Shown in pieces: positions 37,701 through 42,922 of a DNA stretch of 64,000 nt. Origin of the DNA: Chloroflexi bacterium 54-19 (GTDB taxonomy: Bacteria > Chloroflexota > Chloroflexia > Chloroheliales > Chloroheliaceae); contig MKTJ01000014.1 in the NCBI GenBank assembly GCA_001898225.1, positions 39,619-103,618 of the forward strand, in the 5' to 3' direction. Every line of letters begins with the position of its first letter. The first letter of the stretch is position 1. A model generated the notes under the pieces. It saw nothing but the letters and a program-made list of their open reading frames with translations. It made no database searches and had not been told where the DNA came from. Both the position numbers and the translations under genes were made by a program.

Positions 37701-38019
37701 AGGCGTAAAGTTGTTCGCCCACACAGCTTATCTCGGCCCGGTCCAGTTCTTCCTCGGAGGCCACCGGGTGGACCACTCCCAGCCAGCCGTTAAACTTGAA
37801 ATAACCATCTTCGTCTACCCGTGGAATCCCGGTAAAGCTGCTGGTGGTATGACCCGACTCGTTGGAAATTGTTATCTCGATATTCAGTTCGTAAGGTCCA
37901 ACCTCCTGCACCTGGTAGCCGCTGAGTGGTAGGCGTTCGGCCAGCAAATGGGGCAAGCTGACACTTATAAAGTTATCGTAAGAAATTCTATGCCAGGGAG
38001 CCGCATAATTCAGGTCCAT
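34774..38019 (-). CDS. Compact single-chain RNA polymerase: fused beta-like and beta-prime-like halves
   Basis: 1081 residues from the ATG at 38019 (AAGGAG 9 bases upstream). Residues 1-490 match bacterial beta: GHIGRVCPFETPEGPNIG (194-211), FEDGIVIS (307-314), GDKFSNRHGTKGV with both active-site lysines K332/K340, DGTPVELVFN, RMNFGQI, and VGYIYWGKL. Residues about 580-1081 match beta-prime: the clamp-helix motif NNRLDRILKSGAP (602-614), SFSGRAVAAPG (649-659), ADFDGD with Mg-binding D756/D758/D760, LGFEVARQSGASIS, KSGSRGLARHLIYLGAARGS, and a bridge-helix-like AISGWEGWASQNHH. About 20 residues replace the roughly 230 between FEDAILIS and GDK in E. coli beta, so the flap is gone. No zinc ribbon and no alpha subunit gene are present. 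Normal beta plus beta-prime exceed 2500 residues. The closest concept is YonO-type single-chain polymerases. Probably a DNA-dependent RNA polymerase served by the adjacent sigma factor. Confidence 0.88.
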   Translation of the reverse strand: MDLNYAAPWHRISYDNFISVSLPHLLAERLPLSGYQVQEVGPYELNIEITISNESGHTTSSFTGIPRVDEDGYFKFNGWLGVVHPVASEEELDRAEISCVGEQLYAYIDQKLSRSPATLPWDENLLRAWCPLNTWIAEFVESQGHWLRNVLQRWPGDPAAPENLPAVALPNWLESKSILRRLVVKDRQRVFTPGHIGRVCPFETPEGPNIGKILHIALGAQIQDGRLIIQDTQPARALGLEAAMIPCLEHDDVYRLLMGANMLRQWLTPGHSEPALVQSGNEPPGVPSFWCGRNLLTAFVSFGEATFEDGIVISQTCAAKLAYPYPVEPGDKFSNRHGTKGVISKILPDAEMPHLSDGTPVELVFNFNGLITRMNFGQIREALIGRLAQAQGQPRIVPPFQAPSQDELKQGLTEAGLLPDGLEQLTDGKNGPELEGRSMVGYIYWGKLFHTAREKLSVYVPEIEIGADRQLEGFYQGQMEYFALRQGQFFETIREQFNTRAVARSDSATLSLRLSQDQIEQALPPSPKFAALTGRLAAAGIRMAMDEARGLSFKIQAPGPETGLPLLKLASPVLHPWLGEIKLENVGILKELPAYQKLESANNRLDRILKSGAPQTLRQQAFQQLETALRDYCEALVPGEAVQFGGNVSFSGRAVAAPGEGLSLEQVGLPDEMAWKLFGPQVVREFGGDVAARNEVEQRSERATHALDRIMAEAWVIIYRYPALSPTSYVAFHPVRRPERVIRLHPLVCWTFLQADFDGDMVAVFLPVTAAGQAEASQKLSVSGHLERDPELFKALSPRLDMVWGLAWLSLREEGRAEIERLLGQEVEFEEGIVTKNSLTRAIEQIARRSGTLITPAILERLMVLGFEVARQSGASISPFFGESIVSPASPEGNNVEDWAEYIEKTRAGLAERYDYVNSDLGTQLLSVKSGSRGLARHLIYLGAARGSVRFPLAEDPNLDPAQFISPELIGPYHEVIDRGGQPVLVKHSLAQGLEPEETLAVAISGWEGWASQNHHVSQLESHLLSDQQAKGFHVLERAMRSARPGLVFALAAYKGEVDPLTGLESRLFVGLGVERLVTNP

Positions 38020-38067
38020 TTGCAATAACTCCTTATTAATTCCGGTTTGAATAGTTTCGCACCCTCT

Positions 38068-38673
38068 TTAGTCCTTCTCTACTTCTCCAGGTTTCTCCCA
38101 TTTACGGGCAAGCAATTTGTTCGAGTAGTAGAGCCGGGACTTGACCGTACCTTCAGGAATACCCAGCTTTTGGGCGACTTCGCGGGTTTCAAGCTGGGCG
38201 TCGTGAATGAGGCTAAAGACTTCTCGCTTTTCGTCAGGGAGTTCATCAATCATCCGGCGCAATTCCCGGTAGGTTTCGATTTTTTCAAGGGTCTCGGCGG
38301 GACCGAGCGAACCTTCTTCAAGGTAACGCGTCGAAAACCAGTTTTCCTGCCCTTCTTCCCCTTCGAATAATTCGTCAGGCGGTTCGAGGGGTAACTGGGG
38401 ATGCCGCCGGACGGTACGCAAATGGTTCAAGGCCAGGTTTGTACTGAGTTTGAGCAACCAACCCTGAAAGTTGCCCCGACCCTCCCATTGTTGGGCGTTA
38501 GTCCAGACCCGCAAAAAGACCTCTTGCACCAGATCGTTAGCAACTTCATCGTTTCGAACGATACCTCGCAACTGACGCCAGACAACGCTGTTATAACGAT
38601 GGTAGATAACTTCATAGGCATCTTCATCACCATTTTGGATTCTGAGGATAAGTTGCCGGTCTGTCTGTTCCAT
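38068..38673 (-). CDS. ECF-type RNA polymerase sigma factor
   Basis: A 201-residue sigma-70 family protein with only regions 2 and 4. Region 2 (about 10-95) has EVANDLVQEVFLRVW and NFQGWLLKLSTNLALNHLR. An acidic linker (about 95-125) follows. Region 4 (about 138-192) has IDELPDEKREVFSLIHDAQL and VAQKLGIPEGTVKSRLY. It lacks region 3 and the long N-terminus of housekeeping sigma. The AGCGAGGGG before the ATG is very close to the start codon. It is 48 bp upstream of the single-chain polymerase gene on the same strand, which strongly suggests that the two work together. No recognisable anti-sigma gene adjoins it. The small membrane peptide upstream is the only candidate. Confidence 0.93.
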   Translation of the reverse strand: MEQTDRQLILRIQNGDEDAYEVIYHRYNSVVWRQLRGIVRNDEVANDLVQEVFLRVWTNAQQWEGRGNFQGWLLKLSTNLALNHLRTVRRHPQLPLEPPDELFEGEEGQENWFSTRYLEEGSLGPAETLEKIETYRELRRMIDELPDEKREVFSLIHDAQLETREVAQKLGIPEGTVKSRLYYSNKLLARKWEKPGEVEKD

Positions 38674-38697
38674 ACCCCTCGCTTTACATTTTTGTAT

Positions 38698-38919
38698 TCA
38701 GCCTCTACCAAATAGACACCGGTCAGGTGGCGAAAGTTCATTTTTAGAAATGCTAAACCCTCTCAGTAGTTGTAAAGTAATCTGTCTTAACGGTGCAAAA
38801 CGACCAATTGCCAACAGAACAAAACACAAGACGAATAACCCAAACAAATGTACCAGAGTAAGAATCGCCAAGTTAATAAATATGATGAGTAGGATAATGA
38901 TTCTTATCCTACTCATCAT
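38698..38919 (-). CDS. Possible small membrane peptide upstream of the sigma gene
   Basis: A 73-codon frame whose first half is strongly hydrophobic (RIIILLIIFINLAILTL and LFGLFVLCFVLLAIG), enough for one or two membrane helices. A basic segment and a polar tail follow. It ends 24 bp before the sigma start. Against it: the ribosome site is weak and the start lies inside the 16-bp inverted repeat. For it: tight spacing and composition. If real, it might be a membrane regulator of the sigma factor. No family is recognised. Confidence 0.35.
   Translation of the reverse strand: MMSRIRIIILLIIFINLAILTLVHLFGLFVLCFVLLAIGRFAPLRQITLQLLRGFSISKNELSPPDRCLFGRG
38882..38919. repeat. Perfect 16-bp inverted repeat upstream of the sigma-polymerase pair
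   Basis: ATGATGAGTAGGATAA (38882-38897) and its exact reverse complement (38904-38919) are separated by 6 bases. It lies 23 bp after the stop codon of the monooxygenase-like gene and about 210 bp before the sigma start. On the minus strand ATTTATTAA follows. It could be a terminator of the upstream gene, an operator for the sigma operon, or both. Confidence 0.65.
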
Positions 38920-38942
38920 TTAGAAACAATCTCAGGGAGAAG

Positions 38943-39227
38943 TTAGTGGGAGGTACTCTCAATATCCTCGCTAAACCAGATTTCCGGTGCGCCCACTACC
39001 CCTGCACTCTCCATGGCTGAATGTAATTCCTCAGAGTTAGCAAACTTTAACATTGACGCCGTATCTCCGAACCGGTGTGTAACAATAATAGTATCCGGAT
39101 CGCTTATATCGCGATGGACACTGGCGGCTGTAACACCTAAGGCTGCACGAGTCGGTCCTAAAGCATCATAGCCAGTTTTCCAGTGAGTATAATCCCCCAC
39201 TTTATGTCGGACATACATAGTAGACAT
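38943..39227 (-). CDS. Small dimeric alpha/beta-barrel protein (ABM/EthD-like)
   Basis: A 94-residue protein resembling the antibiotic-biosynthesis-monooxygenase superfamily of ferredoxin-like dimeric barrels. It contains YVRHKVGDYTHWKTGYDALG, then ITTHRF-like IIVTHRFGDTASMLKFA and a C-terminal strand PEIWFSEDIE. Members include heme-degrading, quinone-oxidising and cyclising enzymes and many of unknown role. GAAAGGAG lies upstream of the ATG. It is on the same strand as the sigma and polymerase genes but is separated from them by the inverted repeat, so it may be an independent unit. Confidence 0.7.
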   Translation of the reverse strand: MSTMYVRHKVGDYTHWKTGYDALGPTRAALGVTAASVHRDISDPDTIIVTHRFGDTASMLKFANSEELHSAMESAGVVGAPEIWFSEDIESTSH

Positions 39228-39657
39228 ACGTTATCTCCTTTCTCAATTACCAATTTAGACCACAATAAAAAACAAGCCAGGTAACAAACTTTGAACATAA
39301 TTAATCTAAGGTCAAAGTAAACCCCTGGTTTTGAGAGAAATGAAAATAGATTTAACCTTTGCCTGTAGCCTGGGCCAGGTTATAAATAGTTTTGGGTAGG
39401 GAATAAGCGGTCTAAAATAAGCCTTTAATTGTTCCTGTATTTAACCCATGTAGACTTATTTTCCATATACAGCATATACTATTTTGAATATTTTACAAGA
39501 CCCAGAATTTGTCCACTTAACCAGGCGTAACCCCTATTAAAAAGCCTGGATATCAATCTACTTTTGATGCCCAGGGTAAATCCCTAAGAAATAACTTTAT
39601 ATTCTAAACAGACTTATTAATTACCCGAAGAATAAGAAATATCCAATAAATGTAGGA
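39228..39657. other. AT-rich intergenic region without a gene
   Basis: No frame with a ribosome site was found. It holds the unseen promoter of the leftward barrel-protein gene. CCAGGCGTAACCCCTATTAAAAAGCCTGG near 39520-39550 could form a weak hairpin. Confidence 0.4.
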
Positions 39658-39714
39658 CTTTATGGCAATTATGCCATAAAGGGCGTTGACATTCCCTAAA
39701 AATAAAATTATACT
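39658..39714 (+). promoter_or_regulatory. Strong promoter with palindromic operator, start of a long leader
   Basis: TTGACA (39686-39691) and TATACT (39709-39714) are 17 bp apart. A perfect 10-bp inverted repeat, CTTTATGGCA (39658-39667) and TGCCATAAAG (39672-39681), ends 4 bp before the -35 box. This is a good site for an activator or repressor. The next gene begins about 340 bases downstream, so the transcript has a long leader (39720-40060). In the leader I see no clear riboswitch or open frame with a ribosome site. Confidence 0.7.
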
Positions 39715-40060
39715 CATGCTATCTTTGCTGAGATTAGACATCTTCTGCGAGCGAGTTTTTTAAAACAGAATATTTTTATTCGTGGTTGGCAAAAAATTGT
39801 GCTGCAAAATAAGCCAATTTTAACCAGCCCTCCCCCTTTTACAGGAGTAATAGAATAACGATAAGCCTCTTTTAGCCGGTTCTCAGGTCTCTTGGCGTCC
39901 CTGGGGCAGTGTTTTTATGTCAAGCCGAGGTCTAAGTCGTGGTTCTCGTACATTCTGGCAATCCTTTCTGGTCGGGTGCTTTTAAGGCCGTTGTTCTCAA
40001 CAAAACGGCTCCCGCTGGCCTGTCTACGAAAACCCTTGAAAAAGGAAAAAATAACAAAGC

Positions 40061-40432
40061 ATGAAGCCGGTAACAAAAGTACTGGTGGTTGATGATGATA
40101 CACCTATCCGGGATTTTGTTAGTGCTACCCTTGAGAGCGAGGGGTATCACGTAAAGACAGCCGAAAACGGATTGGTGGCGTTACAACTCCTTGAAGGGGA
40201 AAACCTGTTTCAACCAGATATTATTTTGCTGGATATGCGAATGCCGGTGGTGGATGGCTGGCAATTTGCCCAGGCTTACCGCCAGCTTCCAGGCAAAAAA
40301 GTCCCGATAATTGTATTGACCGCCGCTACCGACCCGTCTAAATTTGCCGCCCAGATTAAGGCCGATAGTTTTTTGCCCAAACCCTTCGATCTCATGGATT
40401 TACTTGATATGGTCGAGCGGTTCACCTCATAG
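40061..40432 (+). CDS. Receiver-domain-only response regulator
   Basis: A 123-residue single CheY-like receiver. The acidic pocket is VVDDDTP, the phosphoacceptor Asp is in ILLDMRMPVVDGW, the conserved Thr is in IVLTAA, and the Lys is in LPKPFD. There is no output domain, so it must act through a partner, as CheY and Spo0F do. No histidine kinase is nearby. AAGGAAAA lies 13 bases before the ATG, which is rather far. The methyl-accepting-type protein at 50327 is the only other chemotaxis-like gene in the window. Confidence 0.93.
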   Translation: MKPVTKVLVVDDDTPIRDFVSATLESEGYHVKTAENGLVALQLLEGENLFQPDIILLDMRMPVVDGWQFAQAYRQLPGKKVPIIVLTAATDPSKFAAQIKADSFLPKPFDLMDLLDMVERFTS

Positions 40433-40456
40433 CCTGCAAAATATCTTCCCCGGTCA

Positions 40457-40485
40457 TTGACTATTCCAGGGACATAATTTATTAT
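40457..40485 (+). promoter_or_regulatory. Promoter of the riboswitch-EamA transcript
   Basis: TTGACT (40457-40462) and TATTAT (40480-40485) are 17 bp apart. Transcription would begin at about 40492, just before the ykkC-class motif. Confidence 0.72.
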
Positions 40486-40502
40486 TAAAAAGTCAACTGA
40501 AG

Positions 40503-40605
40503 GGTAGCTAGGGTTCCGCCGGATTATTATTACTACCGGGGCTGGACCAAGCGCTACATTAGCTGTCGAACAGCAGGCACCTCACGGAATAAAATGCTAG
40601 AGGGG
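40503..40605 (+). promoter_or_regulatory. ykkC-class riboswitch, guanidine-I-like
   Basis: The order of conserved pieces matches the ykkC class: GCTAGGGTTCCG (40507-40518), a CCGG/CCGG stem (40519-40538), GGCTGGACCAAGCG (about 40540-40553), CACGGAATAAAA (40583-40594) and CTAGAGGGG (40598-40605). In the known family, subtype 1 senses guanidine and usually controls small multidrug-resistance exporters. Subtype 2 senses ppGpp, PRPP or other nucleotides. Here GGTCCGAGAG of the consensus is altered to GGACCAAGCG. The next genes are two EamA transporters, of the same superfamily as SMR exporters, which favours an efflux role. The downstream terminator supports transcriptional control. Confidence 0.62.
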
Positions 40606-40657
40606 ATAGGTTGCGGCGTATTTATGCGCCCCAATTTCTATCCTTATTTTATTTTGT
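40604..40657 (+). terminator. Expression-platform terminator of the ykkC-class riboswitch
   Basis: A hairpin pairs GGATAG (40604-40609), TTG (40611-40613) and GGCG (40615-40618) with GCGC/CC (40627-40632), AA (40633-40634) and CTATCC (40638-40643), with a small internal loop. TTATTTTATTTT follows. Its 5' arm overlaps the 3' end of the aptamer, so ligand binding can compete with terminator formation. Confidence 0.68.
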
Positions 40658-40674
40658 CGAGGAGCTAACCATTC

Positions 40675-41682
40675 ATGTTTAAAAATCCCCCCTCCCACCT
40701 GGTCGCCGTGGGCCAGGCTCTCTTTGTAACTTTTCTCTGGTCGCTTTCCTGGGTTTTGATAAAAATCGGGTTGCACGAGGTCCCGGCCCTGACTTTCGCC
40801 GGGCTGCGCTATACCCTGGCTTTCCTGTTCCTGCTACCTCTCTTTTTCAGGTTTGGCGGCCTGCTTGCCTTGAAGGGGTTGAACAGGCGGGGCTGGGGTG
40901 GGTTTATTTCTCTCGGCCTGGTCTATTATTCCCTGACCCAGGGAGCCCAGTTCCTGGGTTTGGCTTTTCTCCCCGCGATTACGGTCAGTCTGCTGCTAAA
41001 TCTACGCGCCCCGGCGGTAGCCTTATTCGGTATCATCTGGCTGGGGGAACGCCCCACCGGCGGCCAATGGGCCGGGATGGTTTTATGCCTGGGTGGTATC
41101 GGGATTTATTTCAACGGCGTTATTCCTTCCGGCGGGCAGCTTACCGGCCTGATAATAATGCTGGTCGGCATCCTGGCGAACGCGGCCTCGTCAATCATGG
41201 GGCGTGGGTTGAACCGGCAGCAAAGGTTCTCGCCCCTGACCATTACCACCATCAGCATGGGAATTGGGGGTTTGACCCTGCTGACCACCGGGCTAACCAC
41301 CCAGCCGTTACCGGTCTTTACCCCGGTTAGCTGGCTTATCGTGGGCTGGCTGGCCCTGGTCAATACTGCCTTTGCCTTCACCCTCTGGAACAACGCCCTG
41401 CGGACCCTCTCGGCCATGGAGTCGAGTTTGATAAATAACACGATGCTGGTCCAGATTACCCTGTTAGCCTGGGGTTTCCTCGGCGAGGGGGTGAGCAGGG
41501 TCCAAATCCTGGGGTTGGTGCTGGTCGGGCTGGGTGTGCTGGTAGTCCAGCTAAGAGTTAAACTCCGCTTCTTAAAGGCAAAAACCGGGCCGGACGTGCA
41601 GCAGAGACACGAGCCTGGAATGATTGTAAATGCGGCTAAATCTATACACAACACTGAAAAGCTAGAAGGAGAACTCGATTGA
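40675..41682 (+). CDS. EamA/DMT-family transporter 1
   Basis: A 335-residue membrane protein with about ten hydrophobic helices in two EamA repeats (about 12-150 and 165-300). It has typical DMT features such as FLWSLSWVLIKIGLHEVPAL, TVSLLLNLRAPAVALFGIIW and the second-repeat loop SAMESSLINNTMLVQITLLAW. A soluble tail of about 30 residues follows. GAGGAGC lies 8 bases before the ATG. It lies behind a ykkC-class riboswitch and overlaps the next EamA gene by four bases, so the pair may form a hetero-complex or a two-solute exporter. If the riboswitch senses guanidine, the cargo is likely guanidine or a guanidyl compound, exported from the cell. Confidence 0.88.
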   Translation: MFKNPPSHLVAVGQALFVTFLWSLSWVLIKIGLHEVPALTFAGLRYTLAFLFLLPLFFRFGGLLALKGLNRRGWGGFISLGLVYYSLTQGAQFLGLAFLPAITVSLLLNLRAPAVALFGIIWLGERPTGGQWAGMVLCLGGIGIYFNGVIPSGGQLTGLIIMLVGILANAASSIMGRGLNRQQRFSPLTITTISMGIGGLTLLTTGLTTQPLPVFTPVSWLIVGWLALVNTAFAFTLWNNALRTLSAMESSLINNTMLVQITLLAWGFLGEGVSRVQILGLVLVGLGVLVVQLRVKLRFLKAKTGPDVQQRHEPGMIVNAAKSIHNTEKLEGELD

Positions 41683-42539
41683 CAGGTCTGGCGATTGGGC
41701 TGGTGCTGGTATCGGCCTGTATGCACGCCGGTTGGAACTTACTCGCCAAACGTGCCAGCGGCGGGGCCCCTTTAATCTGGCTGTTCGATACCCTGACGGT
41801 GGTTATCTTTGCCCCGGTCATAGTAGTAATGCTTTTCTTCGTACCCCTGGAACTCAGCCCGGTGACACTGCTCTTTATGGCGGTCAGCGCCGTTTTAGAG
41901 GTAGCCTATTTCATCCTGCTGCAAAGGGGCTATCGTCTGGGCGACCTGTCGTTGGTCTATCCCCTGGCGCGGGGGACCGGCCCGGTCCTCGCCACCACCG
42001 CCGCTATCATAATACTTGGCGAACGGCCCTCACTTTTAGCCATCATTGGGGTCATTATCGTGGCTGTCAGCATTTTTGCCATGACCGGGGGCCGGGCCAG
42101 CCTGAACGATAAAAAAGCCCGCCTGGCCGCGATGTACGGGGTGCTGACCGGGTTTTTTATTGCCGGCTATACCCTCTGGGATAAACAGGCCGTCAGCGCC
42201 TACCATATCGAGCCGCTTTATTATTATTACGGGATGGTCATTTTTAAGGTACTGCTGCTAAGCCCCTACGCCTGGCGGAAAAGGGCGCAGGTCCAGTTTG
42301 AATGGAAGCAGCACCGCCTGGAAGCGGTCGGGGTAGCCATAGGCGGCACCCTATCGTACCTGTTGATTCTGGTTGTGCTGAGTTTTTCGCCGGTTAGCTA
42401 CGTGGCACCGTTCCGGGAAATCAGCATTTTATTCGGAACCCTTTTGGGTTGGCGGTTACTTTCCGAAAGCGAGGCTCGGCGGCGGCTCCCGGCGGCCCTG
42501 GGAATGGTTATCGGGGTAATTGCGCTGGCTTTAGGTTAA
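41679..42539 (+). CDS. EamA/DMT-family transporter 2
   Basis: A 286-residue membrane protein with about ten helices and two EamA halves. Motifs include HAGWNLLAKRASGGAPLIWL, YRLGDLSLVYPLARGTGPVL and SYVAPFREISILFGTLLGWR. Its start TTG overlaps the stop codon of the first EamA gene (TTGA) with AGAAGGAG upstream, a mark of translational coupling. It resembles the RhaT/YddG-like side of the family more than SMR. The tandem arrangement and shared riboswitch suggest a common cargo. Confidence 0.88.
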   Translation: MTGLAIGLVLVSACMHAGWNLLAKRASGGAPLIWLFDTLTVVIFAPVIVVMLFFVPLELSPVTLLFMAVSAVLEVAYFILLQRGYRLGDLSLVYPLARGTGPVLATTAAIIILGERPSLLAIIGVIIVAVSIFAMTGGRASLNDKKARLAAMYGVLTGFFIAGYTLWDKQAVSAYHIEPLYYYYGMVIFKVLLLSPYAWRKRAQVQFEWKQHRLEAVGVAIGGTLSYLLILVVLSFSPVSYVAPFREISILFGTLLGWRLLSESEARRRLPAALGMVIGVIALALG

Positions 42540-42559
42540 TTCCAGGTAAAAAGAGAAGC

Positions 42560-42588
42560 TTGACAAAATTGATAAGGTCGGTTATCCT
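42560..42588 (+). promoter_or_regulatory. Promoter of the SAM riboswitch-thrC transcript
   Basis: TTGACA (42560-42565) and TATCCT (42583-42588) are 17 bp apart. Transcription would start at about 42595, about 48 bases before the SAM-I core. Confidence 0.7.
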
Positions 42589-42640
42589 TGAACCTGGATA
42601 GCGACTTATTATGCCGCACCCAACCCTTAAAAATTTAATA

Positions 42641-42768
42641 GGCTCTTATCAAGAGAGGTGGAGGGTATTACGGCCCGATGAAGCCCGGCAACCAACGCAA
42701 TCAAAAACCAATATGCGTATGGTGCCAATTCCGGCGCTGCCAGTCCTGGCAAGCGCAAGATAAGGGAA
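42641..42768 (+). promoter_or_regulatory. SAM-I (S-box) riboswitch
   Basis: All conserved S-box blocks are present. P1 5' strand is CTCTTATCAAGAG. AGGTGGAGGG and GGCCCGATGAAGCCCGGCAAC follow in P2 and the kink-turn region. GGTGCCAATTCC lies in P3/P4, and P1 closes with GATAAGGG (42759-42766). The last element is fully complementary to CCCTTATC (42823-42830) in the terminator, giving a ready antiterminator switch. SAM binding should favour termination before thrC. Confidence 0.95.
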
Positions 42769-42820
42769 CTTGTTTTCCGGTAACGGTTAAATAGTCCGGG
42801 CAAGTTTATAAATATTGCGA

Positions 42821-42857
42821 CCCCCTTATCTCTGCGCAGGTAAGCGGGTTTTTTTAT
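42821..42857 (+). terminator. SAM riboswitch terminator
   Basis: CCCCCTTATC...GGTAAGCGGG forms a stem with one mismatch region around TCTCTGCGCA, followed by TTTTTTTA. The 5' arm is the partner of the P1 3' strand, so termination and aptamer folding are coupled. Confidence 0.85.
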
Positions 42858-42922
42858 TGCCCGTTTCCCCGTGCACAGCTGAAAAACTATAAAAACCCGT
42901 TATTGGAAAAGGAGATTTTGAA

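Noticed and set aside
34774..38019. The polymerase gene as an ordinary rpoB or rpoC fragment or pseudogene
   Set aside because: The frame is uninterrupted, motifs from both subunits occur in the correct order with catalytic residues kept, and a good ribosome site and a partner sigma gene are present.
39892..40092. Possible 66-residue protein in the leader of the response regulator
   Set aside because: It overlaps the real start at 40061 in another frame and has no ribosome site or family resemblance.
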